64,000 nucleotides of DNA from UBA6115 sp050952935 (GTDB lineage: Bacteria > Bacillota > Clostridia > Christensenellales > Aristaeellaceae): the NCBI GenBank assembly GCA_050952935.1, contig JBMNLS010000003.1, positions 25,040-89,039 on the forward strand, given 5' to 3'. Positions 1 through 7,700 of the stretch are shown here, in pieces. The notes under the pieces are model-generated. The model did no database searches. It saw only the letters and a program-made list of their open reading frames with translations, and was not told where the DNA came from. The translations under genes were made by a program, and so were the position numbers. Every line of letters begins with the position of its first letter. Position 1 is the stretch's first letter.

Positions 1-792
1 GCAATTTATGACATCATCTGGTCGGGCGGCGTGCTGTTGTGGGGCGTCAGCGTGATGCAGGATGGCGGTTCCATCGCGCTGTTTGGAAGCATCGAACTGC
101 CGCCCATGGCGTTCATCGGCATCATGGCGCTGGTCATTTTCAGCGAAATTGCATCCCTCATCAAAATCTCCAGGCAGGCGCCGCTGGAGGCAGAGGCAGA
201 GAAGAAGCGGGTGGAGGAGCAACAGCAGGAGGTCATACGCATAGAATCCGCCGCTGAAAAGCTCGCCACCCCCGGCGAACTGTATATCGTGCACCGCCAG
301 GGAATCATCGGCTCTGCCAACAAGATACAGCTTACCCTCAACGGCCGGGAGCTGCCAGCGCTTGGCAATGGCGAGATCGTTCGAACAAAATTGACCTTGG
401 CTGACAACAGGCTGACTTCCGTATGCAGCGGGGTGCTGCAAAAAGAGATTAAATTTAACGCGCCCCCATCCGGCGCTATGCGCATTGATGTGGTATTAAA
501 AGCCGGGAAAGGCATCCTGCTGGAGGAAAACCCGAACGTTCATTATCGGGAAATCCCGCCCGGAAAGAAGCGCGTACGCCCGGTCAATGTCGGCATGGCG
601 CTGTGGAGCATCACCAATTTCTGGTGCTACCTGCTGGGAATCGTGCCGCTTCGGAAAACCCTGCGCGCCAGCAAGCATCCCTTTGATGACATCGCGCAGT
701 TGCGGCTTAACAGCGCGAAAAAATGGAACCTGTGGATGACCGGCATTTTGATCGTGGCAACGCTCACTTTCATTCTTCCCCGCCTTCGTTAA
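1..792 (+). CDS. Membrane protein with CD225-like C-terminus (5' end outside window)
   Basis: The reading frame is open from base 1, so the true start lies upstream and the N-terminus is missing. About 263 residues are visible. A hydrophobic segment (around PPMAFIGIMALVIF) is followed by a charged, probably coiled-coil stretch (EAEAEKKRVEEQQQEV). A soluble beta-rich part follows; GELYIVHRQGIIGSANKIQL and LNGRELPALGNGE vaguely recall DUF2846. The C-terminal 70 residues hold two hydrophobic segments around NSAKKWNLWMTGILI, similar in layout to the CD225/dispanin domain. These domain suggestions are by eye only. It is the first visible gene of a run of envelope proteins on this strand; the next gene starts 61 bp later with its own ribosome site. 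Function unknown. Confidence 0.6.
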   Translation, partial: AIYDIIWSGGVLLWGVSVMQDGGSIALFGSIELPPMAFIGIMALVIFSEIASLIKISRQAPLEAEAEKKRVEEQQQEVIRIESAAEKLATPGELYIVHRQGIIGSANKIQLTLNGRELPALGNGEIVRTKLTLADNRLTSVCSGVLQKEIKFNAPPSGAMRIDVVLKAGKGILLEENPNVHYREIPPGKKRVRPVNVGMALWSITNFWCYLLGIVPLRKTLRASKHPFDDIAQLRLNSAKKWNLWMTGILIVATLTFILPRLR

Positions 793-853
793 TTGAGTTA
801 ATCTATAGATACGGTTTTGTTATCAATTGATCACCACAAAGGAGGAAACCACC

Positions 854-2188
854 ATGACACGCATCCTGAGAACGCTTTCCCTGCTGCTGGCCCTCATCAT
901 GATAATGCCCCTGGCCAGCGCCCTGGCGCAGGAAACCACCTGGGACGAAGAACGGCTCAACACCTACCTGACCACCCTATCTGAAGAAAGCAAGGATCCC
1001 TGGCAAAAAGCCATCTACCAGGCAGGCGCTGAAAACCTGAGCCTGGATGGCGATGTGCTCAGCTTTTTCCTGCGCGGCTTCGCGCCCAATGTGAAATCCC
1101 TCCCCAAACAAAAGGAAGATCCGAAGGGCTGGCTTGCCGGGTTCTTCGCCAATATCAATGAATACAGCCTGGAAGCGTCCCTGACATTGGCGGAAGGCGA
1201 GCCCACCAAAAACAGCGTGACCAAGCTGAAAAGCACCGTTAAAAACGCGGCAGCCAAAGCCAAGCAAGCCTTTGGACAGCAAACGGTTAAAACGGCGCTG
1301 CTGGATCTGCTCTTCCCCACCCCCTATAAGGACGCGGCCGCCCTCAAAAAAGGCGATGTCAGCCCCGCCTTTTACCAGTGGATAGACTGGATGGGCATGG
1401 AGGAGGCCAACGTGCAGGCGTATAGCGCCCTGCTGTATGCTCAGAATGGACGGCAGCTAAACCTCAACAACGGCCCCCATGCGCTGGAATACAGCGTAAA
1501 AGCCACCGCCCCAACCCGCGTTCTTGCCGAGGGCGAGCAGGCGGTCATGGCCGTTGTCTCCAAAAAGTCCAAGGCCAACGCCATTGACCGTGAGCGGCTT
1601 CAGAGCATGTTTAATCAGGGGCTGCTGGAGGCTGCCGGCGCCCTGCGCAAAAGCGCCCGAGACAAGCAGGTGTTTACCGCCAATGTGGATCAGCTGGCGC
1701 TGGGCAGCGCCGGTGCAGACTATGACAGCTTCCTGCAGGAGTTTACGCTGGCGAGCGCTTTTGACCAGTTTGAAGGCAAGGTGCGCGAGCTGCCCGATTA
1801 TCCGGCGCTGGACTATCCCAAAAACGGCCGCATCTCCGGCAACACCTCCGGCACCAAGATCATCATCAAGATCCCCAAGGATGAATACGCCCGCTATGTG
1901 CAGATCCGCAGCGCTTACAATGACAACCTGATCGTGGACCTGTTTGTCCGCCCCGGCGGCTCCGCCACCGTGCGCGCCCCCCAAGGGATGTGCTATCTGC
2001 TGATCGCCAGGGGAACCACCTGGTATGGCGAGGAGGCGCTGTTTGGCAAGGACAGCGTTCTGTCCAAAACCGATGACATCGACATCAAATCCGCCAAATA
2101 TTACCATACCCTCACCCTGGGCGGCGTTAAAGACGAGGATGCCAACCTGAACAGCTGGGGCGCCAACAAGGACATGTTCAAAAAATAA
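854..2188 (+). CDS. Secreted protein of unknown function with C-terminal TWYGEE domain
   Basis: 444 residues. ATG 854 is chosen because AAAGGAGG lies 7 bases upstream; an in-frame upstream start at 827 has no such site. A signal peptide is clear (MTRILRTLSLLLALIMIMPL, likely cut after ALA-Q). The middle is helix-rich and unrecognised. The last ~110 residues (from about NTSGTKIIIKIPKDEY) form a separate beta-rich domain containing PGGSATVRAPQGMCYLLIA and GTTWYGEEALFGKDS. I know this pattern from a small C-terminal domain common in Firmicutes surface proteins, but not its function. It lies 34 bp before the next gene in the same secreted-protein cluster. Confidence 0.7.
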   Translation: MTRILRTLSLLLALIMIMPLASALAQETTWDEERLNTYLTTLSEESKDPWQKAIYQAGAENLSLDGDVLSFFLRGFAPNVKSLPKQKEDPKGWLAGFFANINEYSLEASLTLAEGEPTKNSVTKLKSTVKNAAAKAKQAFGQQTVKTALLDLLFPTPYKDAAALKKGDVSPAFYQWIDWMGMEEANVQAYSALLYAQNGRQLNLNNGPHALEYSVKATAPTRVLAEGEQAVMAVVSKKSKANAIDRERLQSMFNQGLLEAAGALRKSARDKQVFTANVDQLALGSAGADYDSFLQEFTLASAFDQFEGKVRELPDYPALDYPKNGRISGNTSGTKIIIKIPKDEYARYVQIRSAYNDNLIVDLFVRPGGSATVRAPQGMCYLLIARGTTWYGEEALFGKDSVLSKTDDIDIKSAKYYHTLTLGGVKDEDANLNSWGANKDMFKK

Positions 2189-2222
2189 GGACAAGGACGG
2201 TATGTAAAGGAGGTTGAATGCC

Positions 2223-3638
2223 ATGATCAAACGCCTGTTGATGCTGTGCCTTGTCATGATGTTCCTGCTGCCATGCGTTCAATCGGAAGGGATTGTTCCC
2301 CTTCCCCCTCCCCACAGGCTGGAACCTGTGGAATGGCTGGACAAGGATGCGGAATACACCCTGATCAGCCATAAAACCCCCATCATCGCCGCCCCCCTGA
2401 TGCTGGCGCTGATGGGGGAAGGAAACGAAGGTGTCAGCTCCCATGCGGACACTGAACAAATGACAGCCAGCGGTGAATCGCTGCAGGAACAAGGCCTCTA
2501 TGTGCTGTCGGTTTCTCCGGACGGGCAGCGCACCCTGTTGAGCGAAGGAAACCAATTGTTTTTGCTGACGGGCAACACCCTGCGCGCCGTGGCGCTGAAC
2601 CTGTCCCGCTGCGCCATCACCAAGCGGGAGGGCATGCGGCAGTCCATGCGCTACGCTTCCATGAAGCCTACCCAGATGGTGGGAAGCGAAGGCTTCCGCT
2701 GGTCGCCGGATGGAAGGTATATCTGCCTTCTGAACGCCAGGCTGCCTTTAGTGCAGTTTCGCCCTATTCCGCTGATGCTGATCGATGCTGAGAAGGGAGA
2801 AATGTTCTCCATCAGGGCGTATGAGAAAGGCATGGGTATGGGAATTGCCACCGCCATGCAGGGGATGTTCAGCCCGGACAGCCAATATCTTTACTATACA
2901 GAGTATCTGGGTTTCTCCGCCAGGCTGTGCCGGTATGACCTAATTGGTGAAACCCATGAGCTGATAGCGGACACCCATCAGGATCTGTTGGCCTATCCGG
3001 CTATGGGAATGAACGAAAATGGCGACATCCTCTGCGTCATGGGCGCACGGGAAAACGCGCTGCTGACCTTCCGGGAAGGGGCTGGCGGCTGGGGCTTCAC
3101 CCAGCAGGCGCTTCCCCGTCTGAGCGTTTCGCATTTCGCCGCATCCGGGCAGGGCGCCATCATGGAGCTTCTCCCTGCCGACATGCAAACCTCCAAGGTA
3201 CAGCTTGTGCGGTACAAAGGACAGATGTGGCATGTCACGGCGGAACAGAAGAGCTATGGCCTTCATTTTCTGCTGAGCACACCCGGTGAAACCACACAGG
3301 AAGCCCTTTCTGACATACAGCAAGGCGGCGATGAGGAGGATGCGCAGGCGCCTATCATCCGCCATGTTGCCATGTCCCCCAGCGGCAATCGTTACCTGCT
3401 GGTGACAGAATTGCAGGATGAGGAGAAGTCTCTCCGATTTATCCTGCTGAATCTTCAGCCAGAGGAGTCACTGGCCGAGGTCGTGCTGCCGGAAGAGGCG
3501 GAAACCTCCCTGCCATTCATTCAGCGCAACAATCCCAGGTATCCAGCGGGCATCACCTTCCTTTCAGAGGATCTGCTGCTGGTACCTGGGAAAAACCACA
3601 CACAGCTGTATCGCCTGGTGTGCGACAACCCATTTTAA
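2223..3638 (+). CDS. Secreted beta-propeller (TolB/WD40-like) protein
   Basis: 471 residues with a signal peptide (MIKRLLMLCLVMMFLLPC). ATG 2223 sits 9 bases after AAAGGAGG; the in-frame TTG at 2214 would abut the ribosome site and is unlikely. Repeated blade motifs are visible: SPDGQRTLLSEGN, WSPDGRYICLLN, FSPDSQYLYYTEY and MSPSGNRYLLVTE. These match TolB/PD40-type propeller repeats (S-P-D/S-G-x-x), so an extracellular scaffold or sensor role is plausible. No catalytic motif was seen. It lies between two other exported proteins with short gaps (34 and 19 bp), consistent with one transcript. Confidence 0.7.
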   Translation: MIKRLLMLCLVMMFLLPCVQSEGIVPLPPPHRLEPVEWLDKDAEYTLISHKTPIIAAPLMLALMGEGNEGVSSHADTEQMTASGESLQEQGLYVLSVSPDGQRTLLSEGNQLFLLTGNTLRAVALNLSRCAITKREGMRQSMRYASMKPTQMVGSEGFRWSPDGRYICLLNARLPLVQFRPIPLMLIDAEKGEMFSIRAYEKGMGMGIATAMQGMFSPDSQYLYYTEYLGFSARLCRYDLIGETHELIADTHQDLLAYPAMGMNENGDILCVMGARENALLTFREGAGGWGFTQQALPRLSVSHFAASGQGAIMELLPADMQTSKVQLVRYKGQMWHVTAEQKSYGLHFLLSTPGETTQEALSDIQQGGDEEDAQAPIIRHVAMSPSGNRYLLVTELQDEEKSLRFILLNLQPEESLAEVVLPEEAETSLPFIQRNNPRYPAGITFLSEDLLLVPGKNHTQLYRLVCDNPF

Positions 3639-3657
3639 TAATCAGGAGGATGGAATC

Positions 3658-5088
3658 ATGAAAAGAACATTGGCATGGCTGCTTTGCAGCCTGCTATTGC
3701 TGGGTGCCTGCACCGCCAGCGCTGCCAGCCCCCAGGACATGTTTGCCCGCGGCCACGCGCTGAAATGGGCTATGACGCTAAGCCCGGACGCGGATGCGCT
3801 GCTTGCCCTGCTGCAAGGGGATACGCCGCTGTCTAATGAGCTCCCGGAGGCCTTCACCCAAGAAGCATCGGAACCATTAAAAACCCTTTCGAAGGGCATC
3901 GGCGACCTGCGCCTGGGCGGCTCCTTTGTGCCCTGGGCCCTCTCCTTGTCCCTGGGTACCGACCAGGCAGAGATCGCTTCCGCCAGCCTGTGGGCGGACG
4001 CCAAAACCGGGGGCAACGGCCTCACCACCGATCTGTTGGACTGCCTGTTCTTCCTGCCCCAGGACAAGGTGAAGCCCGTCCTGGAACAGGCAGACCGTCT
4101 TCTTCCCCTGGACATTCCCGGCCTCATCAGCCCTTACCTGATTTTGCTCAGGGATGGGGCAAATGAGCTGCTGGATGGAAAAGCGGCGGAACGGGGCAGC
4201 TACATTATGGGGGAGCTGGGCGAATTTGACAAAAAGGTCAGCACGATCATCACCACCCATGACGCGGCCCGGATGCTAAGGCCCCTTCTGGCGGCCTTTG
4301 AAGGCGACTTTGCCCTGCAAACGGCCATCAGCCAAATCGTGCACATTTCCAAACTGCTTCAGGATGATCCCTTAGCGCAAGGTTCTGTCAACGCTGAAAT
4401 AAGCAGAGGCCTGAAGAATTTCATTGCCGAAACCCTGTCCCAGGAGGAAGAAGACCTGCTGGAGCTCTCCGCCTATGGCCGGGAGGGGCTGGACAGCCTG
4501 TGCTATGTGATCGATACCGCCCGGGTACAGGAGAATGTGGCTTTGCGTCTGGCTATCCTGCCGGGGGAAAAACAGGGCGGCCTGATTTTGACAGCAGGCG
4601 ACGGATACAAGCTTGATGGGGCCGGCACGCCCCAGGGGGTGGACTGGGAAAAGGTACGCGCGCAGGCCATGGAGGTCAGCAGCCAGCCAATGGAGGAAAG
4701 CGCTCACCTTGCGCTCCAATATGCCACGGCTGAAGGCGAACCGCTGGCCCTGTCCCTCTGGGCGTATTCCGCCGGCATTCCCCTGTTTGGCGTGACAGCC
4801 GAACATCAGGCGCAAGAATCCCAGCCGAATCTGTCTGAAACCACCGCCAAGCTATCGGTTTTTGGCAAGGAACCGGTGCTTTCTTTCACCTTCACCCTTC
4901 AGGAAACGGACGCCCTGCCCGCCCTGCCGGATACAAACAACTGGCCGGTGCTGTCGCTGACGGATGATGATCTGGAAAACAAGGTGGACATCGGCAATCT
5001 GCCCACCCTGCTGCTGCGGCGCTTTTCCATGGCCTTCCCGGACACCGCGGAGGAACTGATCAAGGCTGTTCAGGCCTTTGATCAATAA
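3658..5088 (+). CDS. Exported protein of unknown function, possible lipoprotein
   Basis: 476 residues. GGAGG precedes ATG 3658 by about 8 bases. The N-terminus MKRTLAWLLCSLLLLGACTA ends in a plausible lipobox (LGAC, Cys18); cleavage by signal peptidase I after ASA is the alternative. The mature protein is mostly helical, with no metal-binding or catalytic motif and no family I recognise. It has 19 bp to the gene before and 15 bp to the PEBP-family gene after, so all are probably co-transcribed. Because neighbours are also exported, a role in the cell envelope is inferred only from context. Confidence 0.65.
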   Translation: MKRTLAWLLCSLLLLGACTASAASPQDMFARGHALKWAMTLSPDADALLALLQGDTPLSNELPEAFTQEASEPLKTLSKGIGDLRLGGSFVPWALSLSLGTDQAEIASASLWADAKTGGNGLTTDLLDCLFFLPQDKVKPVLEQADRLLPLDIPGLISPYLILLRDGANELLDGKAAERGSYIMGELGEFDKKVSTIITTHDAARMLRPLLAAFEGDFALQTAISQIVHISKLLQDDPLAQGSVNAEISRGLKNFIAETLSQEEEDLLELSAYGREGLDSLCYVIDTARVQENVALRLAILPGEKQGGLILTAGDGYKLDGAGTPQGVDWEKVRAQAMEVSSQPMEESAHLALQYATAEGEPLALSLWAYSAGIPLFGVTAEHQAQESQPNLSETTAKLSVFGKEPVLSFTFTLQETDALPALPDTNNWPVLSLTDDDLENKVDIGNLPTLLLRRFSMAFPDTAEELIKAVQAFDQ

Positions 5089-5103
5089 GGAGGCAATCAT
5101 TAA

Positions 5104-5670
5104 ATGAAACGCATCATTCCGTTTTTGCTTGTTCTTTCCATCTTGCTTTCAGGCTTGACCGCTTTGTCGGAATCCGCAGCAGAGCCTGCGCCACTGCCGG
5201 GCATGACCGTGACCAGCGCCGCCATCACGGATGGAGCGATGGGACTGCCCTACGGGGCAAAGGGAAAGCAGTTCATCAAAAAAAGCATCCCCTCGCTTTC
5301 ACTGCCTTTGACAATCAGCGATATTCCAAAAGGCGCCGCCGCCCTTGCCATCACCATGATCGACCCGGACGGAGGCGATTGGGTGCATTGGCTGGTGGCC
5401 AACATCCCTGTTGATGATACAACCTGTGAAATCCCCGAAAACGCAAGCATTGACTGGCCAGAAGACATCATCCAGGGCAAAAATGATTTTGGAACGGTCG
5501 GATATGGCGGCCCTACGCCGCCATCCGGGGTGCACAACTATGTCATCACCGTTTACGCGCTGTCTGAACCGCTTAAGCTGAAAACCGGCTTTAAGCTGCC
5601 GCAAATGCAGAAACAGCTCAAAGACAAAGTGCTGGCAGAAGCGACGGTTACGGGAACATATGCAAGATAA
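5104..5670 (+). CDS. Secreted YbhB/YbcL-type PEBP (Raf kinase inhibitor-like) protein
   Basis: 188 residues. AAGGAGG ends 10 bases before ATG 5104. A signal peptide (MKRIIPFLLVLSILLSGLTA) precedes a complete phosphatidylethanolamine-binding-protein fold. Family hallmarks are present: the anion-pocket signature MIDPDGGDWVHWLVANIP and the GPTPPSGVHNYVITVYAL motif, with WVHW and the GxHxY histidine. Bacterial YbhB/YbcL proteins bind small anionic ligands, but their physiological roles are poorly known. Being exported distinguishes this copy from cytoplasmic YbhB. It is in the secreted-protein cluster, 15 bp after the previous gene. Confidence 0.9.
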   Translation: MKRIIPFLLVLSILLSGLTALSESAAEPAPLPGMTVTSAAITDGAMGLPYGAKGKQFIKKSIPSLSLPLTISDIPKGAAALAITMIDPDGGDWVHWLVANIPVDDTTCEIPENASIDWPEDIIQGKNDFGTVGYGGPTPPSGVHNYVITVYALSEPLKLKTGFKLPQMQKQLKDKVLAEATVTGTYAR

Positions 5671-5700
5671 AATACAATAAAGAATAGGAGTATCCTTACG

Positions 5701-6621
5701 ATGAAAAAAATTTGTTCTCTGTTTTTGGCGCTATGTCTGCTGGCTGTTTTGCCCGCGTTAGCGCAGGGCATTCTTCCACAGCTGGCGGGTCAGCTCACCG
5801 CCATCAGCCTGCACAGCGTAACGGCGAAGGAGCCTGACAAATCATTTGAACTGCGCGGTAGTCCAGGCAGCGTCTGTTTTTCGTATAACGGGGTGGATAG
5901 CTTTCTGTATGAGCAGTTCAGCATCGCCCTGGGGAAGGAAGGGTATGCCCTTGATGCGCATGAAACCACCCCGGACGGTGTAAGCAAACTGACCGTGACC
6001 AAAGGAGAGATTTCCCTCGTAATTGAGTACGATCAAAACAACAAAACGATGTCCGTTAATTATCCGCCCAATGTCAGCCCCGCTGAGGCGGAAAAATACG
6101 GGTCTTACACAGAAGTAAAGGACAGCGAAAGAATCAAAACTGAAAAAGACATCACTGTCATCATAAAAGGCTGGCAGAAATTGAATAAATGGCAAGAAAA
6201 ACAGTACGATCGTAACTGGATCCCCGCGAAGAGGAGCATTGTCACCTATGAGCCGGAAGAAGGAAAACAATGGGTGATGTTCAGCTTTGCTGTTGAGAAT
6301 TGCAAGCTTGGAGATGCTGCCTTTGAACAGATGATCAATTGCAGGCTGCATCTTGGTGAAGACGAAACGGAAGCGCGGGTAGCGGGGATCTTGACCTACC
6401 CAAACCCCGGTGTGCCACAGCTGGATCCCGGGGATCCCGGAAGCGATGCCCCGCAGGTTGCGGGCAATGGCGTGGGGTATTTTAGCTGCGCTTTTCTTTT
6501 AAACGACGATCAGATGAAAAACCTCGACGACATCGCCATCACCTTTTCAGATTTGCTGTGCAGAACCCGTTATGTTTATTATCCTGCCCAGAATTCCCCA
6601 TTAACAGACGATATTCAGTAA
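5701..6621 (+). CDS. Secreted protein of unknown function
   Basis: 306 residues with signal peptide (MKKICSLFLALCLLAVLPALA, cut near ALA-QG). AGGAG lies about 10 bases before the ATG. The first third (to about residue 120) looks like a small alpha/beta domain. The second part (from about SERIKTEKDITVIIKGWQKL) contains WVMFSFAVENCKLG, reminiscent of DUF4352-like beta-sandwich domains that begin with a comparable statement about ligand-free extracellular proteins. This is a by-eye resemblance. A Pro/Gly/Asp-rich loop (PGVPQLDPGDPGSDAP) interrupts it. Base composition is somewhat more AT-rich than the flanking genes. Function unknown. Confidence 0.65.
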   Translation: MKKICSLFLALCLLAVLPALAQGILPQLAGQLTAISLHSVTAKEPDKSFELRGSPGSVCFSYNGVDSFLYEQFSIALGKEGYALDAHETTPDGVSKLTVTKGEISLVIEYDQNNKTMSVNYPPNVSPAEAEKYGSYTEVKDSERIKTEKDITVIIKGWQKLNKWQEKQYDRNWIPAKRSIVTYEPEEGKQWVMFSFAVENCKLGDAAFEQMINCRLHLGEDETEARVAGILTYPNPGVPQLDPGDPGSDAPQVAGNGVGYFSCAFLLNDDQMKNLDDIAITFSDLLCRTRYVYYPAQNSPLTDDIQ

Positions 6622-6669
6622 GGATAGAACATTATGTATGCCCCGAAAAAGATAAAAGGAGAAATAAAA

Positions 6670-7686
6670 ATGAAGAAAATAGTCTGCCTTCTCATGAGCC
6701 TGTTGCTGATCCTGTCGCTGCCAGCGGCCCTTGCCATTGAAACAGGGGAGTATACCTGGCAAAACTACACCGTTCAGCTTGTGGAAATCGAGGAAAAACC
6801 GTTTTTTGCTCCTGCCGACATGAAAGAAGGTGAGCGGCCTCTGAGCATTGTGCTGGAGGCGCCCAAAGCAGTGGCGCTTGACAACGCCTTATCCCACGCT
6901 ATGTACAAATCCGCCTGCCTGATGGATGAAAGCGGCCGGGTTTATAAACCCGGCGTGCTGATGACAAAGGAAAACACCTTCACCTATCTCTTTGCCATAC
7001 CCAAGGAGCTGGACAGCGCGTCGCTGTGTCTAACATTTGAAGGAGAGGCTCCCGCATCCGATGCCCTGAAAGCTTTTGTGGGCGATTGGGAAGGGCAAAG
7101 CGGCGACATTCACCTGACCTTTACCGTCAACGAGGATGGGAGCGGCCAATATATCTTTGAGCAATCCGGCTATCGTGAAAGCTACCCGGTGCGTCTGAGC
7201 GCGGATGACCATACCTTCATTGTAGACATTCCCTCAAAAAACGCACTGTCCATCACCGACTGCAGGGGCGTCTGGCAGTATGAGGATGAGGCGCTAAAGC
7301 TGGATGTGGTCACCACATTCGCGAACAGGCGGCAGTTTAAGTTCAGCATCCCCTGCCGGCGGGTAGAAAAAAAGGCTGTTCTGGAGGAATATATCGGCAA
7401 ATGGAGGGGTTCAAGCGGAAACATCACGCTGACCTTTGAAATCGGCGCAGACAGCCGGGCAAAGTTCACCTTCCAGCAAGGCCAATATGCCGAAAGCAAT
7501 GAGGTGGCGCTGTCGGTGGAAGACGGAACATTTCAGGTTGAAATACCCGCGGACGATGCTACGACAAAATCCTGCGGCGGCAGCTATTCCTACGAAAACG
7601 GCGTGCTGACTGTCAGCGTGCGGATCGTGTTTAAAAACGGTAGAGATTTCGCCTATACCGTGCCATGCAAGAGGGTTTCGGAATAA
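6670..7686 (+). CDS. Secreted protein with two tandem beta-domains
   Basis: 338 residues. ATG 6670 follows AAAGGAGA with good spacing; a longer in-frame start at 6634 has no ribosome site and would bury the signal peptide (MKKIVCLLMSLLLILSLPAA). After an N-terminal domain of about 125 residues there are two tandem copies of a ~100-residue unit. Copy 1 starts FVGDWEGQSGDIHLTFTV and ends FSIPCRRV; copy 2 starts YIGKWRGSSGNITLTFEI and ends YTVPCKRV. Each holds the sequence GxWxGxSGxIxLTF and a late Cys. The internal duplication is clear; the function is not known. Last gene of the cluster, converging on the kinase gene with 14 bp between. Confidence 0.7.
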   Translation: MKKIVCLLMSLLLILSLPAALAIETGEYTWQNYTVQLVEIEEKPFFAPADMKEGERPLSIVLEAPKAVALDNALSHAMYKSACLMDESGRVYKPGVLMTKENTFTYLFAIPKELDSASLCLTFEGEAPASDALKAFVGDWEGQSGDIHLTFTVNEDGSGQYIFEQSGYRESYPVRLSADDHTFIVDIPSKNALSITDCRGVWQYEDEALKLDVVTTFANRRQFKFSIPCRRVEKKAVLEEYIGKWRGSSGNITLTFEIGADSRAKFTFQQGQYAESNEVALSVEDGTFQVEIPADDATTKSCGGSYSYENGVLTVSVRIVFKNGRDFAYTVPCKRVSE

Positions 7687-7700
7687 TACGGATTCCGGCT

